Below, piece after piece: positions 18,336-28,549 of a DNA stretch of 64,000 nucleotides. Made by a program: the position numbers and the translations under genes. The stretch comes from Fidelibacterota bacterium (GTDB taxonomy: Bacteria; Fidelibacterota; SORT01). Within the stretch, counting starts at the first letter, position 1, and each line of letters starts with the position of its first letter. The DNA lies in assembly GCA_022571215.1 (NCBI GenBank), contig JACZYG010000001.1, forward strand, positions 124,001-188,000. The letters run 5' to 3'. The notes beneath the pieces are model-generated. The model searched no databases and was not told where the DNA came from. It worked only from the letters and a program-made list of their open reading frames with translations.

Positions 18336-19224
18336 CCCTCCATCTTCTTATAGTTTGCCAGTTTCTTAATTTGACTGCTAAGTAAGCCAATATGAATAAA
18401 CCCGGAATTAAAAACCATATATAATCTGCAGCCGCGGCAAGGAAGTAATATCTGTATCGCTGACGAATCTTAGTTCTGAACTCAATTTCGAAATCAATAA
18501 GATCAATCCCTGTCACCTTTGTGAACGCTGAATCGAATGATTTGTTCAAATATAATTCTGCTAAGATCATTTTTATTGAACTCTCTTCATTAATTTCAAT
18601 CAGATATTCCAAAGCGGCGCGTGATTCGGCATAAGCGAGGTTTGCCCTTTCGCTGGAGAATGTCATAACATATTCAATCTCGTTTAGCGATATAATTGAA
18701 TTTGTATGTATAGCCGACGAAATATTGATCTTAGAGCGAAACGTTTCTCCTCCTCCTAAATACATAGCGGTTCCTTCGTTAAACCATCGCGGAATACTGC
18801 TCGGAGGCGCAACAGCCCCTATCAAAAAATGTGTAAGTTCATGAATGACGGTTCTCGTGAGCTCCGAACCTCCACTGCCGGTAAACGAAGGCGATTTGAG
18901 CACAATCCTGCTTTTTTCATAGTTTGTAGAACCTTGGCTCCATTTCGGCATAATATTTCCGGTAAATTGATTGTACTCGTCTTCGCTTCCGCTTATAATT
19001 ATGTTAGCTATTGGCGGACCCCCATAACCTACCATATCAGCCGTTCTGTCGAAATTTTTCTTTATAGCTAAAAACACAAGATCGGCAATATCGGAATCGT
19101 ATGCATGATATTGAATCCTTATAAAACCTTCGTTGAGTACCTTCCAGTCGGATTCCGGGTATGCGTTTTGCGGCGGAACCAATAGAACTATTAAGGAATA
19201 AACAAATATTAATAGCGCGCTCAA
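18307..19224 (-). CDS. peptidase MA-like (gluzincin) membrane protein
   Basis: HELTHFLIGAVAPPSSIPRWFNEGTAMYLGG (HExxH plus downstream E), with a C-terminal TM. Confidence 0.82.
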   Translation of the reverse strand: MSALLIFVYSLIVLLVPPQNAYPESDWKVLNEGFIRIQYHAYDSDIADLVFLAIKKNFDRTADMVGYGGPPIANIIISGSEDEYNQFTGNIMPKWSQGSTNYEKSRIVLKSPSFTGSGGSELTRTVIHELTHFLIGAVAPPSSIPRWFNEGTAMYLGGGETFRSKINISSAIHTNSIISLNEIEYVMTFSSERANLAYAESRAALEYLIEINEESSIKMILAELYLNKSFDSAFTKVTGIDLIDFEIEFRTKIRQRYRYYFLAAAADYIWFLIPGLFILAYLAVKLRNWQTIRRWRVEEEQDEFE

Positions 19225-21461
19225 AGCATATTTACCGGATCAACATCAACAGAAAGTCTTAAATCTTTCCTCATTTTTTTTCTTATCTCTTTCGTCATGC
19301 TTCTTAGCGTCAGCTTTATCTCCCGAAATTTCTTATTTCCCATTCCGGACAGCAAAATCATTACCCGCCATCGGTATCTCTTACGAAGTTTTTCTATAAC
19401 CGCCGGAGCGGGTCCAAAAAGCTTTGTGCCATTCGACAGCCGTTTCAACGTGGAATGAATGATTTTTGCGCTACTCTCCGCCAATTCCCTGCTCTCCGAA
19501 GAGGTTTCAAACACTATCAATTTACCTATTGGAGGATAAGATTGTAACTTCCGCTCCTTCATAATTTTTCTATAAAATTTTTCCTGCTCTTCTTCACCCA
19601 CTCCTTGGATAGGAAGATTTTCTGGCGCAAAGGACTGTACGACTACTTCACCCGAAATCTTCCTTCTACCCGCTCTTCCCGCTACCTGCGAGATCAATTG
19701 AAATGTCCTTTCGCTCGCTCTAAAATCAGGTAAATAGAGTCCCGTGTCGGCGGAGATTATACCTACGAGCGTTACATTTTCAAAGTCTAAACCTTTTGCT
19801 ATCATCTGAGTGCCGAGAAGAATATCAAATTTTCCTTTCTTAAAATCGTTCAGTATCTTCCAGTGAGAGTTTTTTTTGTTTGTTGTGTCCATATCCATCC
19901 GCTGGACTCTGACCTTTGGAAACAAATCGGATAACTCCTTTTCAACCCTTTGAGTTCCTATTCCCTGAAACAATAGATTTCTGTTTCCGCACTTCGGACA
20001 TTTGATCGGGACTGCCGTTCTTCTTCCGCAATAATGGCAATTCATCGCATTCGTGGCGGCGTGATAGGTGAACGTGACGTTGCAATCGGGACACTCCTCC
20101 GCATGACCGCATTCAGTGCATCTAATGAGAGGAGAATAGCCCCGCCGGTTTTGAAGAAGCACTATTTGTTCGCCTCTGCTCAACCGTTCAGCTATCTTTG
20201 TTTTCAAGAGAGATGAAATTACAACGCTTGAAAAGCCGCCCTTAATTTTTTCCGACTCTGAATTTATCAAATAGAGCGTAGGAGTGGCTGCCTTACCGTA
20301 ACGTTCAGTTAATCGGAGATAAGTATACTTTCCCTTTTTCGCATTGTACATCGATTCCAGGCTTGGAGTCGCGGAGCCGAGCAGCAGTGTAGCGCCTTCA
20401 AATTTAGCGCGCATCACCGCGGCATCACGGGCATTATATCTCGGATCGGGTTCCGCTTGCTTATAGGAAGGTTCCTGCTCTTCATCGACTATCAATAATT
20501 TGAGATTTTTAAGCGGCGCAAAAATCGAACTTCGCGTTCCCACTACTACATTCGATTCACCTCTTTTTATCGCTTCCCAAGCTTTTCTCCGGGCAGACTC
20601 CGATTGATTACTGTGGAAAATACTGACATTATCGCCGAAAAACTGACCAAACCGCTCGGCTATCTGGGGAGTAAGAGCTATCTCGGGAACCAGTATCAAT
20701 ACATCACCCTTATTGGCGAGAGTTTCACGCGCCGCACGGAGATATATTTCCGTTTTTCCGCTTCCCGTTACTCCATGCAATAGAAATGCTTTCGGCCTCG
20801 ATCCGTTCAAGGATTTGTGTATAGGTGAATAAACTTCTGCCTGAGCTTTTGTCAAAAGTATCTCTTCCATCTGGAAATCGCTTTTCCCGGTTCTATCCTG
20901 AGACAGAGCATCATAACCTGAATAACTGATTTCAACCTTAATAGCTCCCGCTTTCAGCAAAGCTTCCATCGCGGAATCGAATCCTTCCGGACCGATAAAA
21001 TTCTTAAGATGAGAATAGCTGTAGCTCTCCTTTCTAAGAAGCTTTTTGTAGATCAGCTCCATTACTTCAGAGAGCCGCTTACCCTTCAACGCATCGCTAT
21101 TGATAAGCCTTACTTTCTTGGTCTTTTTCACTCCCATCCCCGCCGGGAGCGCCGCCTTCATTACCAGTCCATGGGGAGAAAGATAATATTCGCTCATCCA
21201 TTTGAGAAACTTCAACATCTTGCTTGAAAAGGGAGAAGTGCTGTCTATCAATGAAATTGCCTGTTTCATCCGACCGCTGTACCCACCCGAACCCGTCAAG
21301 TTTTCAATGACGAAGCCCACTTCAGTCTTGTTCCTCAGCGGCAGAGTCACACGACACCCTAACTCTATTTCATTCCATTCTGAAGGCACCTTATAACTAT
21401 AAATTTCATCTAAAAGAAGAGGAAACACTACGCCGATAGTTTGAATTTTCGGACTGTTCAT
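19221..21461 (-). CDS. priA: primosomal protein N' (PriA helicase)
   Basis: LLHGVTGSGKTEIYLRA, DEEQEPSYKQAEPDPRYNARDAAVMRA, zinc-binding CTECGHAEECPDCNVTFTYH and GTQRVEKEL. Confidence 0.97.
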   Translation of the reverse strand: MNSPKIQTIGVVFPLLLDEIYSYKVPSEWNEIELGCRVTLPLRNKTEVGFVIENLTGSGGYSGRMKQAISLIDSTSPFSSKMLKFLKWMSEYYLSPHGLVMKAALPAGMGVKKTKKVRLINSDALKGKRLSEVMELIYKKLLRKESYSYSHLKNFIGPEGFDSAMEALLKAGAIKVEISYSGYDALSQDRTGKSDFQMEEILLTKAQAEVYSPIHKSLNGSRPKAFLLHGVTGSGKTEIYLRAARETLANKGDVLILVPEIALTPQIAERFGQFFGDNVSIFHSNQSESARRKAWEAIKRGESNVVVGTRSSIFAPLKNLKLLIVDEEQEPSYKQAEPDPRYNARDAAVMRAKFEGATLLLGSATPSLESMYNAKKGKYTYLRLTERYGKAATPTLYLINSESEKIKGGFSSVVISSLLKTKIAERLSRGEQIVLLQNRRGYSPLIRCTECGHAEECPDCNVTFTYHAATNAMNCHYCGRRTAVPIKCPKCGNRNLLFQGIGTQRVEKELSDLFPKVRVQRMDMDTTNKKNSHWKILNDFKKGKFDILLGTQMIAKGLDFENVTLVGIISADTGLYLPDFRASERTFQLISQVAGRAGRRKISGEVVVQSFAPENLPIQGVGEEEQEKFYRKIMKERKLQSYPPIGKLIVFETSSESRELAESSAKIIHSTLKRLSNGTKLFGPAPAVIEKLRKRYRWRVMILLSGMGNKKFREIKLTLRSMTKEIRKKMRKDLRLSVDVDPVNML

Positions 21462-21601
21462 GGAGAATTAAGTTATAGCAATGCCTTAGTAAATGCAAAT
21501 TAAAATGGAAAATTGTTCAACTAAGGCTAAAAACGGAGGAATTATCCTACGCTTTTATCATCACTTGGGCATAACCTTTTATGGAACTATTAACCGCTGA
21601 C

Positions 21602-22057
21602 TTATTCTTTTATCACCCAGAGTTTGATTTCCGCTTCTACATCCTGCGCAACCTTGATCGCAACATTATAAATGCCGAGCGCTTTTATGGGTTCTTCGAG
21701 AATTATATCTCTTTTATCAATAGTGAATCCTTTTTCGGAAAGGAGTTTCGATATATCCTGGGATGTAATTGCTCCGAAAACTTTTTCGTCCTCCCCGACC
21801 TGAACGCTTGCCGTTAACGATACTTTGCTTATTTCGGTGGCTATTGTCGCTACATGATCTTGCTCACGATTCTTTTTCGCGCTCTTTTGTTTTTTGCTCT
21901 CTTCGTATATCTTGGTGTTTGCTTGCGTAGCTGCAAGTCCTAAACTTCTCGGGATTAGGTAATTACGGGCATAGCCGTCTTTAACCTTGACGATATCCCC
22001 TGCTTCGCCAAGAGTTTCATGATCTTTAGTAAGTATAACTTTCATAAGCTCTCCCAA
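21602..22057 (-). CDS. rplI: 50S ribosomal protein L9
   Basis: MKVILTKDHETLGEAGDIVKVKDGYARNYLIPRSLGLAAT. Confidence 0.97.
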   Translation of the reverse strand: MGELMKVILTKDHETLGEAGDIVKVKDGYARNYLIPRSLGLAATQANTKIYEESKKQKSAKKNREQDHVATIATEISKVSLTASVQVGEDEKVFGAITSQDISKLLSEKGFTIDKRDIILEEPIKALGIYNVAIKVAQDVEAEIKLWVIKE

Positions 22058-22279
22058 CTATACCACTGATACTGAATATGGGATCAGAGAGATATTCCTT
22101 GCTCTCTTGATTGCCCTCGTCATTTCACGCTGATGCCTTGCGCAGTTCCCCGAAACTCTGCGAGGAATTATTTTACCTTGCTCGGTGATATATTTTCTTA
22201 ACATCTTGACATCTTTGTAATCAATTTCCAGACCCCGCGTATCGCAGAATCTGCATATCTTTTTCTTTGAAATCGCCAT
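22058..22279 (-). CDS. rpsR: 30S ribosomal protein S18
   Basis: [61 protein letters not shown]. Confidence 0.97.
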   Translation of the reverse strand: MAISKKKICRFCDTRGLEIDYKDVKMLRKYITEQGKIIPRRVSGNCARHQREMTRAIKRARNISLIPYSVSVV

Positions 22280-22296
22280 TTATTTTTCTCCGATAA

Positions 22297-22812
22297 TTAA
22301 ATCTCTAATCCTTTATATCCAAATTCATTAGTTCCGTCTCCGCTTTCGATTGCCTCATCCATATTGGACAATTCAACAACCTGTTCTCCGTTGCCGTCAT
22401 TCGGTTTCGCATCCCCGGATGTTTCCTTTTTCTTCTCGGTTTCAACTTCATCTTTCTTTTCATTAGTGAACTTATCAAGAAATTGAATCTTCCGCGCCTT
22501 TATCTCCACGATCGTCCTGTTATGACCATCTTCAGATTTCCATTTTCTTGATTGTAATTCTCCTGATATAACTACAGAACTACCCTTGACCAGCTTCCCC
22601 TTGCAACTTCGCGCCAGAGAATCCCACGCAACCACGCCAACGAAACATACATCTTCCTTAACTTGTCCTTTGTTATCCCTAAACCTTCTATTCGATGCAA
22701 GATGAAAATTTACGACAGGTGTTTTATCGCCTGTCTCACCGAAAGTCGGATCGTTGGTAAGATTTCCGGCAATGATTACCGTATTCAAATCCGGCATTCG
22801 CAAGTCTGACAT
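22297..22812 (-). CDS. ssb: single-stranded DNA-binding protein
   Basis: LNTVIIAGNLTNDPTFGET..VVNFHLASNRRF..CFVGVVAWDSLARSCKGKLVKGSSVVISGELQSRKW. Confidence 0.95.
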   Translation of the reverse strand: MSDLRMPDLNTVIIAGNLTNDPTFGETGDKTPVVNFHLASNRRFRDNKGQVKEDVCFVGVVAWDSLARSCKGKLVKGSSVVISGELQSRKWKSEDGHNRTIVEIKARKIQFLDKFTNEKKDEVETEKKKETSGDAKPNDGNGEQVVELSNMDEAIESGDGTNEFGYKGLEI

Positions 22813-23277
22813 TTATGCGGGTTCCTCTACATCATCAGTTTTTGATTCTTCTTCTTTTTCTGACTTTTCCTCAGGCTTTTCATCTTTCGGGACCGCCGTT
22901 TCATAATCCTTCGTCTCTTTAACCGGAGTTGATTCAGGAACGGTAGCTATTTTTTTTCTTTCAATTTCCTCTTCATCAATCCGTTCAGGTTCTTCGTCAA
23001 GAGAAACGCATAAGTGAGAAAGTACCGCATCCATCAATCCGAATTTTTCTCTTAATTGTTTTATAAGGTTTGGTCTCGCAGAAAACCGCAGCACAATATA
23101 ATGACCATACTTTTGCTTTTCTATCTCATAAGCTAACCGGGTTCTACCCCAGTCGGATTTACTGTAAATATCAGATCCTTCGGAAGTAAGAAAATCATCC
23201 ACTTCTTTCTTCACCCGAGATATATCTTCCGATTCTAATGAAGAATCAATGATATACATTAATTCATAGTAATTCAA
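22813..23277 (-). CDS. rpsF: 30S ribosomal protein S6 with acidic C-terminal extension
   Basis: MNYYELMYIIDSSLESEDISRVKKEVDDFL and WGRTRLAYEIEKQKYGHYIVLRFSA. Glu/Lys-rich tail. Confidence 0.95.
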   Translation of the reverse strand: MNYYELMYIIDSSLESEDISRVKKEVDDFLTSEGSDIYSKSDWGRTRLAYEIEKQKYGHYIVLRFSARPNLIKQLREKFGLMDAVLSHLCVSLDEEPERIDEEEIERKKIATVPESTPVKETKDYETAVPKDEKPEEKSEKEEESKTDDVEEPA

Positions 23278-23298
23278 TGCAGCCTCCGTTTCGTTTTC

Positions 23299-25320
23299 TT
23301 AAAGTAATGGTGCTATCACCAGAGATACAACAGCCATTAGCTTTATCAATATATTCATTGAAGGTCCGGCGGTATCCTTGAAAGGATCGCCGATGGTATC
23401 GCCTACCACCGCTGCCTTGTGCGCATCGGAACCTTTTCCGCCTAAATTTCCCTCTTCTATGTACTTCTTGGCATTGTCCCATGCAGCGCCGCCGTTTGAC
23501 ATAAAGAGAGCAAGAAATACGCCCGCCAATAAACTTCCGGCGAGTAATCCGCCTAAAGACTCTTTTCCAAGCACGAATCCGATCAGCACAGGAACAAAGA
23601 CAGCTATCAGACCGGGAAGGATCATCTCCCTCAGAGCCGCTCGAGTGCTGATGTCCACGCATCGCGCGTAATCCGGGTCGGCAGTACCTTCCATAAGTCC
23701 CGGTATTTCCCTGAATTGTCTGCGAATCTCTTCCACCATTTTAAACGCCGCCTTACCGACAGACGATATTGTGAGGGCTGCGACTAAAAACGGAACAGCG
23801 CCTCCCAACAAAAAGCCTATCACAACTATAGGTTTAGATATGTCTATGCCTATATCTTCGAGTCCAACCGCCCTCGTATACGCTGAAAAAAGCGCCAACG
23901 CGGTTAGCGCGGCGGAGCCGATGGCGAAACCTTTTCCAAGAGCCGCAGTTGTATTTCCCAGCGAATCAAGCCCGTCGGTTATCTTCCTCACATCATCACC
24001 TAATCCTGCCATTTCAGTTATCCCGCCGGCATTATCCGCTATCGGTCCGTATGCATCAACCGACATCGTAATTCCGACTGTCGCAAGCATACCAACGGCT
24101 GCTAAACCTATTCCGTAAAGCCCCGCGAACTCTGAAGAGGCATAAATGGCAGCGCAAATTATCAGTATCGGCAAAGTAGTACTTTCAAATCCTACAGCCA
24201 ATCCGGTGATAACGTTCGTCGCAGGTCCTGTTTTGGATGATTCGGCGATTCTCATTATAGGGCTTGCGCCCGTATAATATTCCGTGGCTAATCCGATAAA
24301 GATTCCCGCAAGACTTCCGGCAACTACCGACCAGAATAAAGAAATTCCTGTTACATCACCGGTGCTTAGACTACCTCTGAATCCGAGCATATCTGTCGCA
24401 AAATATGTGGCTACGATAAAAAGAGCGGCGGCGATTATCGTTGAATAGCGCAGCGCGCCTGCCGGACTTCCCTTACTTAAAAATTTTATAGTTCCTATAC
24501 CCAATAATGAAGCTACTAATCCGAGCATCGCCAAAATCAGCGGCAGCGCCATGAATTTTATCGGCATTGATTGAGTCATTGCGGATGTTGCCCCGATCGC
24601 TATGGTCGCTATTATCGAGCCTACATAAGACTCGAAGATATCGGCGCCCATTCCGGCTGTATCACCGACATTATCGCCGACCATGTCCGCAATCACACCG
24701 GGATTTCGAGGATCATCTTCAGGTATTCCCGCTTCTATCTTCCCTACTAAATCAGCTCCTATGTCAGCCGTTTTGGTGAAGATGCCTCCGCCCACTCTCG
24801 CAAACAGCGCTATCGAGCTGGCTCCCATTGCGAATCCGCTTATATAATGCGCCGTCTCCGTAGATTGACCAAAGAGCAGGAAAAAAACGCCAACGCCGAG
24901 TAATCCAAGGCTCGCAACGGATAGTCCCATAACCGACCCCCCAAAGAAAGAAACCGAGAGAGCTTTTGCTTCACCATCGGTTAAAGCTGCTTGAGCAGTC
25001 CTTACATTCGCTTTCGTAGCTCCTTTCATTCCAAAGAAGCCGGCAAACATCGAACATATTGCGCCTGCAACGTATGCGAGGGCGGTTTGCGGCGCTATCA
25101 TCAGATATAGAAATATCGTCACCAAAAGAATGAATCCTGAGAGAATAGTATATTCTCTTTTTAAAAATACCATCGCTCCGTCATGAATTAATTTGGCAAG
25201 CTCTTTCATCTTATCATTTCCTGCATCCTGCTTCGAAATATAAAGGTAGATGAAAAACGCTACCGCCAAACCACCTACTCCAAACCACGGCGCCAACTTT
25301 ACAAAACCCGGTATATCCAA
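23299..25320 (-). CDS. hppA: membrane-bound ion-translocating pyrophosphatase
   Basis: [57 protein letters not shown] and [23 protein letters not shown]. Confidence 0.98.
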   Translation of the reverse strand: MDIPGFVKLAPWFGVGGLAVAFFIYLYISKQDAGNDKMKELAKLIHDGAMVFLKREYTILSGFILLVTIFLYLMIAPQTALAYVAGAICSMFAGFFGMKGATKANVRTAQAALTDGEAKALSVSFFGGSVMGLSVASLGLLGVGVFFLLFGQSTETAHYISGFAMGASSIALFARVGGGIFTKTADIGADLVGKIEAGIPEDDPRNPGVIADMVGDNVGDTAGMGADIFESYVGSIIATIAIGATSAMTQSMPIKFMALPLILAMLGLVASLLGIGTIKFLSKGSPAGALRYSTIIAAALFIVATYFATDMLGFRGSLSTGDVTGISLFWSVVAGSLAGIFIGLATEYYTGASPIMRIAESSKTGPATNVITGLAVGFESTTLPILIICAAIYASSEFAGLYGIGLAAVGMLATVGITMSVDAYGPIADNAGGITEMAGLGDDVRKITDGLDSLGNTTAALGKGFAIGSAALTALALFSAYTRAVGLEDIGIDISKPIVVIGFLLGGAVPFLVAALTISSVGKAAFKMVEEIRRQFREIPGLMEGTADPDYARCVDISTRAALREMILPGLIAVFVPVLIGFVLGKESLGGLLAGSLLAGVFLALFMSNGGAAWDNAKKYIEEGNLGGKGSDAHKAAVVGDTIGDPFKDTAGPSMNILIKLMAVVSLVIAPLL

Positions 25321-25322
25321 AT

Positions 25323-25910
25323 CTAAATATCCTCTTTGTTCATCATGTTTTTATTTTCACGTTTATTGTATTTATTCATGCTCGTATTAATACCGTTATA
25401 AATAAATTCTAACGCTCCTTCAGCTGCGTAACTCAGCGTTTTTTCTACTTCGTCTAATTGAACTTCTTCAAATCGGGACAATACAAAATCTACATCGTCC
25501 GAGCGATTATCGTCATCAATACCCAACCTTATACGGGAAAAATCCTCACTGTTGAGATGGTAAATGATTGATTCCATGCCGTGATGTCCACCGGCGCTTC
25601 CCCTTTCTCTTATGCGAACACTGCCAAAGGGCAGGTCAAGATCATCATAAATTACCATCATGTTCGAGGCAGGAAAACCATACCGTTCTTTCAACTCTTT
25701 AACCGCTAATCCACTCTCATTCATAAAGGTTGTGGGTTTCATAAGCAAAAGCGATCCGCTTTTGTCTTTTGATTCCCAATATTTTCCCTTCCCCGGTTTG
25801 AACTCCATTCTCCTCAATTTAGCCACTCTGTCAACTACCATAAATCCAAAATTGTGCCTTGTTCCTTCGTATTCCGCTCCCGGGTTTCCTAATCCTATCA
25901 AACATTTCAA
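25323..25910 (-). CDS. pth: peptidyl-tRNA hydrolase
   Basis: [65 protein letters not shown]. Confidence 0.96.
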   Translation of the reverse strand: MKCLIGLGNPGAEYEGTRHNFGFMVVDRVAKLRRMEFKPGKGKYWESKDKSGSLLLMKPTTFMNESGLAVKELKERYGFPASNMMVIYDDLDLPFGSVRIRERGSAGGHHGMESIIYHLNSEDFSRIRLGIDDDNRSDDVDFVLSRFEEVQLDEVEKTLSYAAEGALEFIYNGINTSMNKYNKRENKNMMNKEDI

Positions 25911-25928
25911 AATGAATTAGAAAACAAC

Positions 25929-26621
25929 TTATTCTTTGTCAGATGGAGTATCGCCGGAATCTTCTTTAGCTTTATCACCTGCTTCTTTACCCTCAACCCC
26001 TTCTTCGCCCTCAGCCGCTTCTTCACCTTCAACCGCTTCTTCACCTTCTAATTCCTCTTCCACGACCTCTTCAACTATCTTCGGTGTAACGACAGAAACA
26101 ATAGCTAATTCAGACTCAGTCAGTATTGTAACCTTTGGAATAGTTATTTCATTCACGTGTATGGAATCACCTATATCAAGTCTAGCAATTTCCAAATTAA
26201 TAACTTCAGGAATATCTGCCGGTAATCCCTTAAGAGTAAGTTCCCTCAAAATAGACTGCTGTAATCCGCCCAATTTCACTCCTTCGGGAACTCCCTCAAA
26301 ATGGATAGGAATCGAAATTTCAATTTCCTTATCCATGCGAATCCCCATTAGATCCACATGAACAATTTTATCCGTAACCGGATGAATTTGCACATCTTTT
26401 ATGATAATCTTCTGTGATTCAGATTCATTCAATTTCATATTAATAATTACATTACCGGATGCAATGATAGCCATTAACTCTCTTTCATTGATATTCACAG
26501 AGACCGGATCTTTCCCCACCGTATAGTATATCGCAGGAATCACCCCCTGTTTTCTTCCTGTACTGAGATCGCTTTTTCGTTCAGTTACTCGCGATTGCAC
26601 ATTAAGTACATCATTTGCCAT
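25929..26621 (-). CDS. rplY: 50S ribosomal protein L25/CTC
   Basis: GRKQGVIPAIYYTVGKDPVSVNI...VQIHPVTDKIVHVDLMGI. Acidic repeat tail. Confidence 0.93.
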   Translation of the reverse strand: MANDVLNVQSRVTERKSDLSTGRKQGVIPAIYYTVGKDPVSVNINERELMAIIASGNVIINMKLNESESQKIIIKDVQIHPVTDKIVHVDLMGIRMDKEIEISIPIHFEGVPEGVKLGGLQQSILRELTLKGLPADIPEVINLEIARLDIGDSIHVNEITIPKVTILTESELAIVSVVTPKIVEEVVEEELEGEEAVEGEEAAEGEEGVEGKEAGDKAKEDSGDTPSDKE

Positions 26622-26641
26622 TTTGTTACTCCTTTATAAAA

Positions 26642-27592
26642 TCAATAATCCTGGCTATCAAACAAGGTACTGATAGAGCGTTCTTCGTGTATTGCCATGA
26701 TAGCCTTACCAAAAATATTTGCGACCGATACCACTTCCGTTATACCGGAATCCCCGTTATCAGCTAACGGAATAGTATCAGTAACGATAAGTTTTTTTAT
26801 CGTTGATTCCTTCAACTTTTCAATTGCGCCACCCGAAAGAACCGGATGCGCTGCCGCTGCATAGACGTTTATCGCCCCCCTCTCAACAGCCGCTTCCGCA
26901 GCGTTGATAAGAGTCCCGGCTGTATCAACCAGATCATCAAGCAGAATTACATTTTTCCCTTCAATATCACCGATGATATTCATTACTTCGGATTTATTGA
27001 CTTTTTCCCTTCTTTTATCAATTACCGCAAGATCAAGGTCGAGACGGCGGGCATATGCTCTTGCCATTTTTATTCCACCTATGTCAGGAGCCATAACTAC
27101 CGCGTTCTTAATAAAATCCATCTTTGATAAATGATCTATCAATACCATTGACGAATATAAATGATCAAAAGGCACATCGAAAAATCCCTGTATCTGAGGT
27201 GAATGCAAGTCCATAGCCATCACCCTGTCTGCGCCGGCTACAATTATCATGTTAGCGAATAATTTTGCGGAAAGCGCCACTCGCGGCGTATTTTTCCTGT
27301 CTTGCCTTGCATATCCGTAGTAGGGTATTACCGCCGTTATCCGCTTAGCCGAAGCTCTTCTTGCCGCATCCATCATCAGAAATAGTTCGAGAAAATTTTT
27401 GGCGGGGGGATTGGTGGATTGTATTATGAAAACATCGCATCCACGGATACTTTCCTCATACTTTACATAAATTTCACCGTCTTTAAATTCGACTATCTCA
27501 AGTTTACCTAACGGTTTACCGAGAGAAGCCGCGATCCCCTCAGCTAATTTCATGTTCGACCTACCGCTAAATATTTTTAAATTACTTTCCAT
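26642..27592 (-). CDS. prs: ribose-phosphate pyrophosphokinase
   Basis: KIFSGRSNMKLAEGIAASLG, YYGYARQDRKNTPRVALSAKLFANMI and VILLDDLVDTAGTLINAA (PRPP loop). Confidence 0.97.
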   Translation of the reverse strand: MESNLKIFSGRSNMKLAEGIAASLGKPLGKLEIVEFKDGEIYVKYEESIRGCDVFIIQSTNPPAKNFLELFLMMDAARRASAKRITAVIPYYGYARQDRKNTPRVALSAKLFANMIIVAGADRVMAMDLHSPQIQGFFDVPFDHLYSSMVLIDHLSKMDFIKNAVVMAPDIGGIKMARAYARRLDLDLAVIDKRREKVNKSEVMNIIGDIEGKNVILLDDLVDTAGTLINAAEAAVERGAINVYAAAAHPVLSGGAIEKLKESTIKKLIVTDTIPLADNGDSGITEVVSVANIFGKAIMAIHEERSISTLFDSQDY

Positions 27593-27609
27593 TATACCCT
27601 ATATTTTTG

Positions 27610-27681
27610 CTGGGGTGGGAGGATTCGAACCTCCGAATGCAGGAATCAAAGTCCTGTGCCTTGCCACTTGGCGACACCCCA
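27610..27681 (-). tRNA. tRNA-Gln (anticodon TTG)
   Basis: Reverse complement TGGGGTGTCGCCAAGTGGCAAGGCACAGGACTTTGATTCCTGCATTCGGAGGTTCGAATCCTCCCACCCCAG folds as a cloverleaf. Anticodon loop CTTTGAT. Confidence 0.95.
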
Positions 27682-27685
27682 AATT

Positions 27686-28549
27686 TCAGTCCTTGAATTC
27701 CGGAATCAGTTTCAAAATATGACAACGGTAATATTTACCAAGCTTTTCTTTTCCGTTCTCCGCTTCATCCAAAGAGTCATAAAATCCAAACACCGCCGAA
27801 CCACTGCCTGATAATGACGCGAAAGCAGCTCCCGAATCAGATATTCTTCTTTTTATCTCTCCGATCTCAGCATATTTTGAAAACACTAAATTTTCAAAAT
27901 CATTCCTAAAATAACTTCTCTTTTTTGATTCCCCGTTATGTGGGAAAAGCGCTAAATTAATGTCTTCCGTATCGCTTGTCAAGCTTAAATAGTCAAGATT
28001 TTTATAGGCCCAGCCCGTGTCAATATAAATCTGCGGAATCACTAAAAGAACTATGAAATCGTTCTCTATACCCCCGGGACGCAACAGCTCACCGATTCCT
28101 TCAGCATATTGACATCCGCCTCGAATGAAAAACGGGATATCCGCGCCTAATTCAAGCGCAATATTCTCCAAATCAGAATTATCGAGATTAAGCTGCAGTA
28201 ATTTATTCAACCCTCGTATTACAGTAGCCGCATCGCTGCTGCCACCACCGAGACCGGAACCCACTGCTATATTTTTTTCGAGTCTGATTTTTATGCCGCT
28301 CTTCTGATTTCCCATATCCAACACTTTCTGAGCGGCAATTACACAAATATTGTCATCACCGGTAGGGACCTTTAAGCCGGTTGTAAAAAAATCTATTCCC
28401 GGTTTATTCTGTAATTCCAACGTCAGATTATCATGAATGCTAATGGTCTGAAAAAGAGTTTTCAAAGTATGGTAGCCGTCATCCCTTATGCCGTTAATTC
28501 GCAACCCTATGTTCACCTTGGCATAAGCCTTCAAGCTGATTGTTTTCAT
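27686..28549 (-). CDS. ispE: 4-diphosphocytidyl-2-C-methyl-D-erythritol kinase
   Basis: AYAKVNIGLRINGIRDDGYHTLKTLFQTI and VGSGLGGGSSDAATVIRGLN (GHMP kinase). Confidence 0.96.
   Translation of the reverse strand: MKTISLKAYAKVNIGLRINGIRDDGYHTLKTLFQTISIHDNLTLELQNKPGIDFFTTGLKVPTGDDNICVIAAQKVLDMGNQKSGIKIRLEKNIAVGSGLGGGSSDAATVIRGLNKLLQLNLDNSDLENIALELGADIPFFIRGGCQYAEGIGELLRPGGIENDFIVLLVIPQIYIDTGWAYKNLDYLSLTSDTEDINLALFPHNGESKKRSYFRNDFENLVFSKYAEIGEIKRRISDSGAAFASLSGSGSAVFGFYDSLDEAENGKEKLGKYYRCHILKLIPEFKD

Noticed and set aside
21483-21527. GCCTTAGT..ACTAAGGC inverted repeat between priA and rplI as a terminator
   Set aside because: The 29-nt loop is long and no T-tract follows. Could be chance.
23264-23662. 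Alternative ORF inside hppA (132 aa)
   Set aside because: Arg/Cys-rich low-plausibility product in another frame of a clear hppA gene.
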